Below, piece after piece: positions 1-9,644 of a stretch of 64,000 nt of DNA. The DNA is from Planctomycetota bacterium (GTDB taxonomy: Bacteria > Planctomycetota > Phycisphaerae > UBA1845 > PWPN01), in assembly GCA_022711465.1 (NCBI GenBank), contig JAKLEZ010000012.1, positions 124,001 to 188,000 of the forward strand, given 5' to 3'. The translations under genes were made by a program, and so were the position numbers. The notes below the pieces were generated by a model. The model saw only the letters and a list, made by a program, of their open reading frames with translations, was not told the DNA's origin and searched no databases. Position 1 is the stretch's first letter; each line of letters starts with the position of its first letter.

Positions 1-47
1 CGGACGTTGTCGACCATGTCATCGACGACCAGGATACTCGCGGGCAT
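1..47 (-). CDS. response regulator receiver protein (N-terminal 15 codons only)
   Basis: The minus strand from the ATG at 47 reads MPASILVVDDMVDNV and runs off the window. This is the usual first beta strand and acidic pair (DD) of a CheY-like receiver domain. A GGAG lies about 8 nt upstream of the ATG. The gene starts 71 nt after the stop codon of the hybrid kinase on the same strand, so the two are probably co-transcribed and this protein is a likely partner of that kinase. The output domain lies outside the window and cannot be named. Confidence 0.7.
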   Translation of the reverse strand, partial: MPASILVVDDMVDNV

Positions 48-118
48 AGCTCACGCTCCGCCACGTCCCCGACGACCGTGGAGTCTCGAATCACCTTCCT
101 ATCTGACGACCGGCGCTT

Positions 119-3100
119 TCAAGCCCCTTCCACGTGGGGGCGGGTCGCGGAAATGATCGCCTCGAAATCGTACTCATCCGCCATCCGCAAGAGCTTGCGG
201 GCGAGCTCGCCGTGCTCCGCTTCCAGAGCCGAGGCCGCCTGCCTGAGCCGCTTGGCGCTACCGAGGACGGCCGCCCGGTGAAGATCGGCTCTTTTGTCGG
301 CCGAGAGAATCGTCAAATCTAAAGCGGTCAATCGAGTGAAGCCTGGCCCGTCTGCCTTTCTCTCTTCATACTTGTACCGTACCCCGAGGTATTTGGCAAT
401 TTGATCGAAGATCTGGTTCTCCTGGAACGGTTTGCGGATCAGATCGTCGCATCCGACTGCGAGGAGTCTGTCCCTATCGGACTCAAAGGCGCTCGCGGTC
501 AAGGCAATCACCACCGGCCGTTCCGTCGGCGGGCGGGCCCTGATTTGGCGGGTCGCTTCGATGCCGTTCAGGACGGGCATTCGGATGTCCATCCAGATCA
601 GGTCCGGGGCAAAGGAATCGCACAGATCGACTGCTTCCTGCCCATTGGCCGCCTCGCGGACCACGAAGCCGACGCCGCGGAGCAGTTCAGCCAGTGGCAC
701 TCGGCTATCGGCCTCATCGTCGGCGACCACGATGCGGCGAGGTCTTTCGCCCTCGGTCAGCCCCATGACCCGCTGGCGAGGTCCCAGGTCGGTGGTAGCG
801 GCGCTCTCGACCGGCGGGGCGGCGATCTCGAGGGCGAAGACACTGCCACGGCCGAGTTCGCTTCTGACGGCGAGGGTTCCCCCGAGCAGTTCGGCAAACC
901 GCCTGCTGATGACCAACCCAAGGCCGGTGCCGCCGCGGGTCCTCTGGCCCGCCTCGCCCTGGCTGAACGGCTGGAAGAGGAGGGCCAATTCCTCCTCGCT
1001 GATACCGGAGCCCGTATCCTCTACTTCGACGACGAGCCGTCCCGGGGGAGAGCCGACATCGCCGCGGTAGTTGACGCGCACGTCGATCCGCCCCTGGGCC
1101 GTGAACTTCACCGCGTTCCCGATCAAGTTGACGAGGATCTGACGGAGCTTACCTTCGTCGGTCCGCACCCGAGGCGGGATGGCCGTGGAGCAGGCGATAT
1201 CGAGCTCCACGCCCTTATGTCCCACCCGGACCGCGAAGAGGCTGTTGAGGGCGTCGAGCAGTTGGCGCACATCGACGCTGGACTCGTTCAGGGACATCTG
1301 CCCGGCCTCGATTTTCGCCATGTCGAGCACGTCGTCGATCAGTGCGAGGAGGTGTTCGCCGCTGCGGTTGATCGTGTCCAGCTGTCCGGCCTGCCCGCGG
1401 GTCAGGGCCGGATCGCGGCGCATGAGCTGCGTGTAGCCGAGAATCGCGTTCATGGGCGTTCGCAGCTCGTGGCTCATCCGGGCCAGAAACTCGCTTTTGG
1501 CCTTGTTGGCCGTCTCGGCCTGTTCTTTCGCTTCGGCCAACTGGGCGGTGCGCTCGCTGACCAGTTCCTCGAGGTGATCGCGATGCTCGCGGAGCTCCTC
1601 CTCCGCCCTTTTTCGCTCGATGAGCCACCACATGCCCTCCATGAGCAGGGTGAGTTGCTGGACATCGCCGTCCGTGTATTCGCCCTCCTTGTTGCCGACG
1701 CCCGCCACGAGGACGATGTGCTGGCCGGCAAACACCGGCACGTTCATGTGTCGCCTCACGGCGACGTGGCCGGGTGGATGCCCCTTCTTCCACGGGTTTG
1801 GAGCCAGATAGTCGTTGGTGATAACTGCCCGGCGCTGACGGACCGCTTCGCCCCACAAGCCGGTGTCCTTCACGAGGTAGTGAATCGGCTTGTCGACGAT
1901 GGCGCACTCCTGCATCGCCTGCTTGGACCAGGAGTGCATTGTCAGGACGGTCTCGTCGGCATTGAGGAACGCCAGGTAGCCGAGGGTGCTCTGGGTCAGG
2001 CGCACGGCCTCCTCCAGCGCGTAGTCGGTGATCTGCTGGGGGGTTGCATCGGTCATCTGGTTCAGTTTCAGGAGGGTGCGAACCCGCTCGGCATTGAGCC
2101 GCAGCTCTTCCTCCGACCGCTTGCGTTCGGTGATGTCGAAGAAATCCACGGCGATCGAGGACAGCCCCGTCCGAAACACATGGACATCGTAGGTACCGTG
2201 GAGTCGGTCAGCCTGATAAGGCATTTCGAACGCCTGAGCTCCGAGTTCGCCGGTCGCGACCTTTCGATAGAGGGCGGGCACGTGTGTACACGCGAGGCTG
2301 GGGAACGCCTCTTCGATGGGCTTGCCGACCACGGCTTTGTGTGCCACGCCGAGGATCCGGTCGGCGGCCGGGTTCGCGGCCGTGAAGACGAGTCGATCTT
2401 CGGGCGTCAGCTGGTACAGATGCATCCCCATGGGCGAGGATTCCACGATGCTCCGGAATCGCTCCTCGGACTGCCGCAGTGCCTCCTCGCTTCGTTTTCG
2501 GCCGCTGATGTCCTCGAGGACGGCCATGATACCGACGATGTTGCCGCCGGTATCGCGCAGGGGCGCGGTCGACACGCTGACATCGACGAGGCTTCCGTCC
2601 TTGCGCTGCCGAACGCGTTCCACGCCGCTCATGGTCTCGCCCTGCATCGCCTGCTCGATCACCGAATGCACCTCGTGTTCGCGTCCGGGTGGTGCGAGGG
2701 GGTAGGGTTGGCCGATCACCTCCTCGGCGGGATAGCCGAACATCCTCTCCGTCGACCGACTCCACAGGATCACCTTGCCATCCACATCCAGGGCCAGGAT
2801 AGCCAGAGGGGAAGCGGTGATCAGTGCTTGCAGGGTGGCCGTAGTCCGGCGCAGCGCTTCTTCGGCATTCCTGCGGTCGGTGATATCGCGGACCGACTCG
2901 ATGGCTCCGATGACATTGCCATCCACGTCGAGGAGCCTGCAAGCCGTTGCCGAGCAGTAGGCGCCTTTTCCGCCCCAGGCCTTGGGTACATAGGCCTCAC
3001 CGAACACCGTGTTGCCGCTGAGCTCAAACGAGGGATAGCGCTTCTTGGTCTCGTCATTTGGGTCCAGTGCGACATCGATCAAGATGGACCGGGGTTCGTT

Positions 3101-5404
3101 GTAGAAGCCCAGCGAGTAGGTGGTCTTGCCGAGGACCTCCTCCTTACGAATTCCGGTCATCTGCTCGACGGCCCGATTCCAGGCGATGACCTTCTTGTCC
3201 CGATCGATCACCAGGGTAGCGTCGGGGAGAAACTCGATGATGTCGCTCAGCCTCTGGCGAGCGGCGAGCAACTCCTGCTCGGCCCGTTTGCGGTCGGTGA
3301 TGTTGCGTGAGACATTGGCGTAGTAGAGTGTCTGACCGGTGTCGGGATCGGCGATTGGAAACGCGATCACGTACACGTCAATCAGATGTCCGTCATCGAG
3401 GCTGCGATACTGAAGCTCTCCTTCCCATGTCCCGCCCTGCCTCAGGAGGGGTAGGAGTGTGTTTCTGACCATGTCCTGTGATCCGGCCGGAATGACGTCG
3501 AACACGGTATACTCGCCGACGCGTTCCGGCGCAATTCCCAGCAAGCGCCCGCCGGCCTCGTTGAGGAAGACCATCCGCCCATCGAGGTCGGCCATGTTGA
3601 CCAGCTCCGTGCTGCGGTGGACGATGGCGACCAGCTTCCGCAACTCCTCTTCGGCGAGCTTCCGCTCGGTGACATCCTTGATGACCCCCAGCATGCGGGT
3701 GGTGTTACCCGCGGCATCCACCAGAAACGTCCCCTCGTCGCTGACGTGGATGTAGGTGCCGTCCGCTTTACGGAGGCGATACTCACAGCAGAACCTGGCA
3801 TGCTCCTGTCTGGCTCGATCCAAGCCCGTCATGGTCCGGGCGCGGTCCTGGGGATGAATGTGCTCCTCCCAGCCGCTGAGGCCCCACGCGTTCATTTCAT
3901 CGGCCGAGCAGCCGATGATCTCCTGAATGAGGCCCGACCACAGGAGGGTGCCGGAGACGACGTTCCAGTCGTAGACGAGCTGCCTGGTCGATTCAGCCAC
4001 GAGGCGGAATCGTTCTTCGCTGCGGCGCAGCGCCTCTTCCGCCCGCTTGCGTTCGCTCACGTCGCGAATGATCGCCGAGAGGTACTCCAACTCGCCGGTG
4101 GGAGAACGGTGGGCCATCAGCGTCTGAGACACGGGGATCTCCCGGCCCTCGAGTCCCCGGACGGCGGTCTCGCCCTGCCACACGCCCTTGGAGCAGGCGG
4201 TCGGAATGCCCTCCTCGGTGATCAGGCGGCAGGCCCATTCCGGATGCAGATCGGGGAGATGGTGTTCGGTGACATCGACGGATTCATCCCAACCGAGCAT
4301 CCACCGCCCAGCCGCGTTGAGGAAGAACAGGCGCCCGTCCGGCGTGGCCATCAGGACCAGGTCGCTCGTGGACTCCAGAATCGCGGCCAGCCGGGCGCGT
4401 TCCTCCTCCACCTGCCGCCGTTCGGTGACGTCGATGATGACCCCGCTGTAAACGATTTCATCTCCTTCCATCCAGATCGAACTCGACCTTCCGTGGAACC
4501 AAATAACGTCGCCCGAAGGCTTGCGCAGCTTACCTTCGTACTCCCACTCTCTTCTATCGCGAAGAGCCTGATCGATCGATGCCAGAAGCCCCGCCCGGCA
4601 TTCGGGGAGCACCCGCTCGAGGAACAGCTCGAAGGACCTCTCGGACGCGGACGGAATTCCGAGGATTTCCTCGGACCGTTCGCTGGCGTAGGTCACCCGC
4701 ATCCGTCCGTCGGGCCCCATCCGGAAGAGGTATACAACTCCCGGCATTGTGGAGGTCACGGCCCGAAGCCGGCTTTCGCTCGCCCGAAGCGACGCCTCGG
4801 CCGTCCGCCGCTCGTCGATCTCCCGGCGAGTCTTGGCCATTGCGTCTCTCACCGAAAATGCGGCCACGGCCTGCAGCGAGATCACACAGGCGAACTGAAA
4901 GGCCGTCTCGACCAGGAGCGCGCCTGGGGTGCGAGGGAGCACCAGCGGCAGCTGGCCACGCGCCTCCGCGATCTGCATGATGGCGGCGGCAATGATGTTG
5001 AGCACGGCCATGGCCACGCCGCCCCGCACGCCGAACAATTGCCCGGCCAACACGATGAAGACCAAGTAGGACATGAACGACACCGCGTGCACGCCGCCGC
5101 TGGTGATGATCGTCCAGGTGGCAAACACCCAGAAGAGGCTGACACACAACCAGCTGGCCGTCTGCACCCGGCCGGCACGAGTCAGCCAAAGCAGAAAGAT
5201 CTCGATGGCCAGAGAGAGCACACCGATGACTGTGAACCGTGCGGCATGACGCGGATCCAGACCGGCCGCAACGAAATGCAGGGGAGTGATGCAGACCGCC
5301 AGCAGCAGCATGACCCAGAGAATGCGGGCCTGGTGCGTTCTGAGGTCGTCCTGGAGCACCGGCGGGGCCAGCCAACGCCTGGCGAGAAGCGCTATTTCAT
5401 TCAT
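119..5404 (-). CDS. hybrid sensor histidine kinase: membrane region, seven PAS, GAF, HisKA, HATPase, receiver
   Basis: Large membrane sensor kinase of about 1,761 residues. The first ~190 residues hold several hydrophobic segments (a MASE-like sensor region). Seven PAS-type repeats follow, each linked by the usual 'DITERK..EEELR' connector, then a GAF-like domain and a coiled coil. The HisKA box MSHELRTP places the phospho-accepting His at about residue 1312. An HATPase with DTGSG and GGTGLGL boxes comes next. A receiver domain follows, with the phospho-acceptor Asp at about residue 1606 in WMDIRMP and a KPF lysine motif. An upstream ATG at 5506 is open, but the ATG at 5404 has a GGAAGGA ribosome site about 8 nt ahead and begins just before the first hydrophobic segments, so 5404 is preferred. 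The ligand is unknown. The receiver-protein gene downstream is its likely partner. Confidence 0.9.
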   Translation of the reverse strand: MNEIALLARRWLAPPVLQDDLRTHQARILWVMLLLAVCITPLHFVAAGLDPRHAARFTVIGVLSLAIEIFLLWLTRAGRVQTASWLCVSLFWVFATWTIITSGGVHAVSFMSYLVFIVLAGQLFGVRGGVAMAVLNIIAAAIMQIAEARGQLPLVLPRTPGALLVETAFQFACVISLQAVAAFSVRDAMAKTRREIDERRTAEASLRASESRLRAVTSTMPGVVYLFRMGPDGRMRVTYASERSEEILGIPSASERSFELFLERVLPECRAGLLASIDQALRDRREWEYEGKLRKPSGDVIWFHGRSSSIWMEGDEIVYSGVIIDVTERRQVEEERARLAAILESTSDLVLMATPDGRLFFLNAAGRWMLGWDESVDVTEHHLPDLHPEWACRLITEEGIPTACSKGVWQGETAVRGLEGREIPVSQTLMAHRSPTGELEYLSAIIRDVSERKRAEEALRRSEERFRLVAESTRQLVYDWNVVSGTLLWSGLIQEIIGCSADEMNAWGLSGWEEHIHPQDRARTMTGLDRARQEHARFCCEYRLRKADGTYIHVSDEGTFLVDAAGNTTRMLGVIKDVTERKLAEEELRKLVAIVHRSTELVNMADLDGRMVFLNEAGGRLLGIAPERVGEYTVFDVIPAGSQDMVRNTLLPLLRQGGTWEGELQYRSLDDGHLIDVYVIAFPIADPDTGQTLYYANVSRNITDRKRAEQELLAARQRLSDIIEFLPDATLVIDRDKKVIAWNRAVEQMTGIRKEEVLGKTTYSLGFYNEPRSILIDVALDPNDETKKRYPSFELSGNTVFGEAYVPKAWGGKGAYCSATACRLLDVDGNVIGAIESVRDITDRRNAEEALRRTTATLQALITASPLAILALDVDGKVILWSRSTERMFGYPAEEVIGQPYPLAPPGREHEVHSVIEQAMQGETMSGVERVRQRKDGSLVDVSVSTAPLRDTGGNIVGIMAVLEDISGRKRSEEALRQSEERFRSIVESSPMGMHLYQLTPEDRLVFTAANPAADRILGVAHKAVVGKPIEEAFPSLACTHVPALYRKVATGELGAQAFEMPYQADRLHGTYDVHVFRTGLSSIAVDFFDITERKRSEEELRLNAERVRTLLKLNQMTDATPQQITDYALEEAVRLTQSTLGYLAFLNADETVLTMHSWSKQAMQECAIVDKPIHYLVKDTGLWGEAVRQRRAVITNDYLAPNPWKKGHPPGHVAVRRHMNVPVFAGQHIVLVAGVGNKEGEYTDGDVQQLTLLMEGMWWLIERKRAEEELREHRDHLEELVSERTAQLAEAKEQAETANKAKSEFLARMSHELRTPMNAILGYTQLMRRDPALTRGQAGQLDTINRSGEHLLALIDDVLDMAKIEAGQMSLNESSVDVRQLLDALNSLFAVRVGHKGVELDIACSTAIPPRVRTDEGKLRQILVNLIGNAVKFTAQGRIDVRVNYRGDVGSPPGRLVVEVEDTGSGISEEELALLFQPFSQGEAGQRTRGGTGLGLVISRRFAELLGGTLAVRSELGRGSVFALEIAAPPVESAATTDLGPRQRVMGLTEGERPRRIVVADDEADSRVPLAELLRGVGFVVREAANGQEAVDLCDSFAPDLIWMDIRMPVLNGIEATRQIRARPPTERPVVIALTASAFESDRDRLLAVGCDDLIRKPFQENQIFDQIAKYLGVRYKYEERKADGPGFTRLTALDLTILSADKRADLHRAAVLGSAKRLRQAASALEAEHGELARKLLRMADEYDFEAIISATRPHVEGA

Positions 5405-5747
5405 ATGGCCGTCCTTCCCGGACAATCGTCCCGACGTGAAACTGGACGATATCGGCGGAGCGGCAGCAGGTCTGTCCCAGCTGCCGGCCTCCTGACTGAC
5501 CTTCAATCATACTTACCGGCCCGCGCGGTCTCAACGGACCTGTAGACACACCGCAGCCGGCGCGGCGTCCCCGCGGGCTCGGCCACAGCGAGCTGATAGA
5601 GTTTCTATCGTCAACCGGCGGTCAACGGTGATAAGGTGGTCGCCTCTCTCGGCGTCTCTTCGATTCCTTGGGCAGAGGCGGCCCTCGCGGCCGGGGCATC
5701 GTGGAGCAGCGGACGAGCCAAGGTCCGGGCTGAGCATCGGTGGGTGT
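5405..5747. other. 343-bp intergenic region between fucosidase and kinase genes
   Basis: No convincing gene is seen. It must hold the kinase promoter on the minus strand. Two GTTGAC words (candidate -35 elements) lie near 5612-5628 on the minus strand, but no good -10 follows at normal spacing. A short inverted repeat, GATAGA-gtt-TCTATC, lies near 5596-5610. No terminator with a U-tract was seen for the fucosidase gene. Confidence 0.4.
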
Positions 5748-7142
5748 TTACCGGACTGATGCCGACGCGGCCGGCCCGACCTGGACCACCACCACGGAAG
5801 CAATGGGGTCGGGAGCCTTCTCAGGAAGCAGGATGGCGACATCGTCACCCTTGCGGGACACGGTGAGCGGTTTCTTGTGCGGGTCAGCCAGCAGATACGC
5901 CTTCTCGATCGTATCCTTCAGGCCGGGAACGATGAGTTCCTTTTTTGGCCAATCGAACACGTGCAAGTAGAGCTTGCCGGGCTTTCGGGTGCAGCGTCCC
6001 CAGGTGAGTTTCCTGAACGGGCTGGCCGTGGTGCCATAGATGGACTCGCCGTTGACGGCCATCCACCTGCCGACGCCCTCGAGTCGCTCGACGGAGGCCT
6101 GGGGTATCTCCCCCTCCGGCGTAGGTCCGACGTTGAGCAGGTAGTTGCCGCCTTTGGAGGCCGTGTCGATGACGTTGCGCACCAGTTTCTCGACCGATTT
6201 CCAGTTCTTGTCGTCGGTGCGGAAGCCCCAGGTGTCGTTCATGGTCATGCACGATTCCCAGTCGACGCCCGGCAGTCCGGTCTCGGGAATTTCCTGCTCG
6301 GGGGTGCCGAAGTCGCCGGCGTACTTGCGATCCTTCTTATCCATGCCCTGCATGCCCTGGCGGCCGGTGCCGATGCGGTTGTTGATGATCACCGACGGTT
6401 TGAGTTTACGCAGCTTGTTATACAGGTCGACGGCGTCTTGCTCTTTCCACCAGGGCAGCCATTCGCCGTCGAACCAGAGCACTTCAGGGTTCGGGCCATC
6501 GAGAAGCTCTTTGAGCTGCGTTTCCATGAAGCTGATGTACTCGGCCTTCCGTTCCGGGTGTATGTTGGTGGGGTTATACGCCTTATCGTTGTGCCGGTAC
6601 TGAGCCGGATGGTGCCAGTCCATGATGGAGTAGTAGGTACAGAACTTGAGGCCCTGCTTGCGGCACTCGTCGGCCAGCGGCCTGAGCAGGTCCTTTCCGT
6701 AGGGCGTGGCCCTGGCGGCGTTGTAGTCCGTGGCCTTGCTGTCGAACAGGCAGAAGCCGTCGTGGTGTTTCGAGGTAATGACGATGTACTTCATCCCTGC
6801 GGCCTTGGCCAGACGGACCCAGGCGGCGGGATCGTACTTGACGGGGTTGAACTGCTTGGCCAGTTGCTCGTATTCCGGGATGGGGATATTGGCGGTGTTC
6901 ATGATCCACTCTCCACCGCCCGGGGGCACGAATTTGCCTTTCCACTCGCCCGCCGGAATTGCATAGAGTCCCCAATGGACGAACAACCCGAAGCGGGCCT
7001 CGCGCCACCAGGCCATGCGGGCATCACGTTCCGACTGGGTTTCGGAGACCGTCGCGTCGGCAGCGATGGTCGGCAATGCGGCCGCGAGGAGGACGGTACC
7101 CAGAACGACGATTTGTCCGGACGACGACAGTGGGCGGTGCAT
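5748..7142 (-). CDS. alpha-L-fucosidase, GH29, secreted
   Basis: Retaining alpha-L-fucosidase that releases terminal L-fucose from glycans. The 464-residue length fits the GH29 core. Residues 1-28 form a signal peptide ending near PTIAADA, so the enzyme acts outside the cytoplasm. Family landmarks are HWG at residues 56-58, the active-site HHDG at 126-129, and LWFDGEW with the expected nucleophile Asp at residue 225. The ATG at 7142 has AGGAG 8 nt upstream. It stands alone on its strand and is divergent from the BNR_4 gene. A short beta-rich C-terminal domain follows the barrel, as is normal for this family. The subfamily and linkage preference cannot be read from sequence alone. Confidence 0.92.
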   Translation of the reverse strand: MHRPLSSSGQIVVLGTVLLAAALPTIAADATVSETQSERDARMAWWREARFGLFVHWGLYAIPAGEWKGKFVPPGGGEWIMNTANIPIPEYEQLAKQFNPVKYDPAAWVRLAKAAGMKYIVITSKHHDGFCLFDSKATDYNAARATPYGKDLLRPLADECRKQGLKFCTYYSIMDWHHPAQYRHNDKAYNPTNIHPERKAEYISFMETQLKELLDGPNPEVLWFDGEWLPWWKEQDAVDLYNKLRKLKPSVIINNRIGTGRQGMQGMDKKDRKYAGDFGTPEQEIPETGLPGVDWESCMTMNDTWGFRTDDKNWKSVEKLVRNVIDTASKGGNYLLNVGPTPEGEIPQASVERLEGVGRWMAVNGESIYGTTASPFRKLTWGRCTRKPGKLYLHVFDWPKKELIVPGLKDTIEKAYLLADPHKKPLTVSRKGDDVAILLPEKAPDPIASVVVVQVGPAASASVR

Positions 7143-7426
7143 TGGTCGACTCCTTGGTCAAGAACACCATTCCGTCGAATCACGGCACGGTCTGTTGAGC
7201 CATGGTACACTACCGCCCTGCCGAGCGGAACAGGGCGCGTGAGGTGGATTTCGGGGCTCGGGGCTTCGCTGTTCAGCGTCTCGCGCGTTGGAGCGTGTCC
7301 CGAGCGTGGTCGCCGGACCTGATTCTCTGTCAGGGGGGCACGGGCAGGGCCGGTATTCCTGGTGTCCCGGCGTTGTGATCGATTATCATGGCGGCCTGAT
7401 CGCCCCGTGTCGCAGGAGGTTGCCCG

Positions 7427-8929
7427 ATGCTGCGTTCTGACTCCTTCGGTGCCGTGATGGTGATTGTGCTGCCCGCGGCCATGGCTATGGCGGCCGCCGC
7501 GCCCGACCGCGATGCCCGGGCGGTACCCCGTCCCCGGGCTCAAGGGTACCACGGCATCTGGTACGCGAACCAGAAGACCGATGATGAATATAAGTTCAAG
7601 TACAGCGGCGGCTTAGGAACCTACCCTTCGAACCATCTGCCCATGGCCCATTACGCCGAGAAGGCCCAGAAGACGTTTTTTGTGTACGGCGGTATGGCGG
7701 CGGAGGGCGCCCTGTCGGACCAGCGCAGCCTGCTGATCATGGTCTCGTATTTCGATCACAGGACCGGCATGGTTCCCCGGCCGACGCTGCTGATGGACAA
7801 GAAGACGGATGACGCCCACGACAACCCGACGATTCAGCTTGACGACAAGGGTCACGTGTGGGTCTTTGTGGCCGCTCACGGCACCGCGCGGCCGGCCTAT
7901 GTCTTCAAGAGTGCCAAGCCGTACGAGATCGACTCGTTCCAGCAGGTCTGGGAGACCAACTTCTCCTATCCTGAGCCGTGGTATATCGAAGGCAAGGGTT
8001 TTCTATTCCTCCACACCCGCTACCAGGAGGGCCGCAGGCTCTTTTGCATGACCAGCCCGGACGGTGTGGCCTGGTCTGAGCCGAAGATGCTGGCCGGCGT
8101 CGCCCAGGGCCACTATCAGGTGAGCTGGCGGTACAAGGACAAGATCGGCACGGCGTTCAATTATCATCCGGTCAACGGCGGGCTGAATGCCCGGACGAAC
8201 CTGTACTACATGGAGACCAGGGATTTCGGGCGGACTTGGCAGACGATCCGCGGCGAGAAGCTGGAGGTGCCGCTCACGGAGGTGAAGAATCCCGCCCTGG
8301 TTCAGGATTTCGAGTCGGTCGGCCAGCTCGTCTACCTGGTGGATCTGAATTTCGATTCGCGTGGTTTCCCGATCGTGTTGTTCGTGACCAGTCGCGGCTG
8401 GCAGTCGGGCCCGAAGCACGGACCGCGCAAATGGACCACGGCCCGATGGATTGGCAACGGGTGGGAGACCAACGGGCTGCCTCTGGCGGGCAACAACTAT
8501 GACTGTGGATGCCTGCATGTTGAAGAGCGCAATCATTGGCGGCTGATCGGGCCGATGCTGGCCGGGCGGGGCAAACCTGCGGCGCCTCAGCCGTACAACC
8601 CGGGCGGCGAGTTAATGATGTGGACCAGCGACAACGCAGGCCGACTCTGGCACTCGCGGTACCTGACCTACAAGAGCCCGTACAACCACAACTACGTCCG
8701 CCGCCCGGTGAACGCCCATCCCGGCTTCTACGCCTTCTGGGCGGACGGCAATCCCCGGCAGCCGTCCGAATCGCGACTCTACTTCGCCGACAAGGAGGGC
8801 CAGGTGTTCCGGCTTCCGCCGGTCATGCTCGAGGATTTCGCCAAGCCGGAGTTGGTGCCCCTCGAAAGGGATGCCCATCCGGCCCCAGCTTCGGCAACGG
8901 CTCCTGCCCCGACGCCCGCCGAGAAGTAG
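7427..8929 (+). CDS. secreted BNR_4 repeat-family protein (sialidase-fold)
   Basis: About 500 residues with an N-terminal hydrophobic signal (residues 1-24), followed by a motif-rich start (QGYHGIWYANQ) and (KYSGGLGTYPSNH) that I recognise from the BNR_4 'BNR repeat-containing family member' group. These are predicted beta-propellers resembling sialidases and rhamnosidase-type glycan enzymes. An AGGAGG ribosome site sits 8 nt before the ATG. The C terminus ends in an Ala/Pro-rich tail. It is divergent from the fucosidase across 284 bp, which fits a shared glycan-degradation role. The exact substrate is unknown. Confidence 0.8.
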   Translation: MLRSDSFGAVMVIVLPAAMAMAAAAPDRDARAVPRPRAQGYHGIWYANQKTDDEYKFKYSGGLGTYPSNHLPMAHYAEKAQKTFFVYGGMAAEGALSDQRSLLIMVSYFDHRTGMVPRPTLLMDKKTDDAHDNPTIQLDDKGHVWVFVAAHGTARPAYVFKSAKPYEIDSFQQVWETNFSYPEPWYIEGKGFLFLHTRYQEGRRLFCMTSPDGVAWSEPKMLAGVAQGHYQVSWRYKDKIGTAFNYHPVNGGLNARTNLYYMETRDFGRTWQTIRGEKLEVPLTEVKNPALVQDFESVGQLVYLVDLNFDSRGFPIVLFVTSRGWQSGPKHGPRKWTTARWIGNGWETNGLPLAGNNYDCGCLHVEERNHWRLIGPMLAGRGKPAAPQPYNPGGELMMWTSDNAGRLWHSRYLTYKSPYNHNYVRRPVNAHPGFYAFWADGNPRQPSESRLYFADKEGQVFRLPPVMLEDFAKPELVPLERDAHPAPASATAPAPTPAEK

Positions 8930-9120
8930 GAGGGTCAAGAATGGCCGCCGGGCTTTGACCGGATCTGGGGCAAGGAGGTTGTTCTCCGGGATGTACGGCT
9001 GGAGCGCGAGGATCTGGAGGATCCCGGGGGTCCCAGCCTGGTCTTCCCCCAGCAGTGCCGCTTTCGGGTTGTTCTGAAGAGCGGCACCCGCCGATTGCTT
9101 CCATTTCTCGAAGGGGGGCC

Positions 9121-9126
9121 TATAAT
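9121..9126 (+). promoter_or_regulatory. candidate -10 element (TATAAT) for the small lipoprotein gene
   Basis: A perfect TATAAT sits 84 nt before the ATG at 9210. The best -35-like word, TTGCTT at 9095-9100, is 20 bp upstream, which is longer than ideal, so the promoter is tentative. Confidence 0.4.
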
Positions 9127-9209
9127 GTGCATTGACCTGAGGGCGGCGGGGCCAACGGATGGGTCCTGCTCCAGGTAGCCTGAACTCGCGCCGGACAAGG
9201 AGGCCCGCG

Positions 9210-9635
9210 ATGAGACGAAATCCCCTCTTGTTTCTGGGTTTGGCTGCGCTGCTGTGCATGGGCAATGGCTGCCCGATCTCGATATCGCCGGACACGACCA
9301 GCGTACGGCTAGTGAACAACACCGCGTTTCCTGTCGAAGTGCGGCTCTACTATGCCGCCCAGCAGAACATCCTGGAGAGTTTGCTCGAGGCAGTCGGCAC
9401 GGAGTACGAGGCGACCATTGCACCGGGCACGACGGCGTCGTTTTCCCGCGACTGTGAGGAGCTGCAAGCGATCTTCATCGAGAACGCCAAGCTGGTTATC
9501 GTTGGGGACATTGGCCCGAGCACGGACACTGACGTCTATCGGGACGGCACGGACTTCGGCTGCGGCGACACGCTGACCTTCACGTTCACCCAGCCGGCGC
9601 TGCCGACCGAGATCAACGTGTCTTTCAGCAACTGA
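9210..9635 (+). CDS. small exported (putative lipo)protein of unknown function
   Basis: A 141-residue protein. An AAGGAGG ribosome site 6 nt before the ATG at 9210 decides the start over an upstream in-frame ATG at 9159. The first ~21 residues are a hydrophobic signal ending in a cysteine (..CMGNGC), so it may be a lipoprotein, although the residues before Cys are not a classical lipobox. The mature part has beta-strand character (VRLVNNTAFPVEVRLYY) and two later cysteines. No family is recognised. The gene converges on the DUF4091 gene with only 9 bp between the two stop codons. Confidence 0.7.
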   Translation: MRRNPLLFLGLAALLCMGNGCPISISPDTTSVRLVNNTAFPVEVRLYYAAQQNILESLLEAVGTEYEATIAPGTTASFSRDCEELQAIFIENAKLVIVGDIGPSTDTDVYRDGTDFGCGDTLTFTFTQPALPTEINVSFSN

Positions 9636-9644
9636 CGCGGAGAG

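Noticed and set aside
401..3310. 969-codon plus-strand frame opposite the hybrid kinase
   Set aside because: Antisense shadow of the kinase coding strand; low-complexity His/Gly/Arg composition and no known domain.
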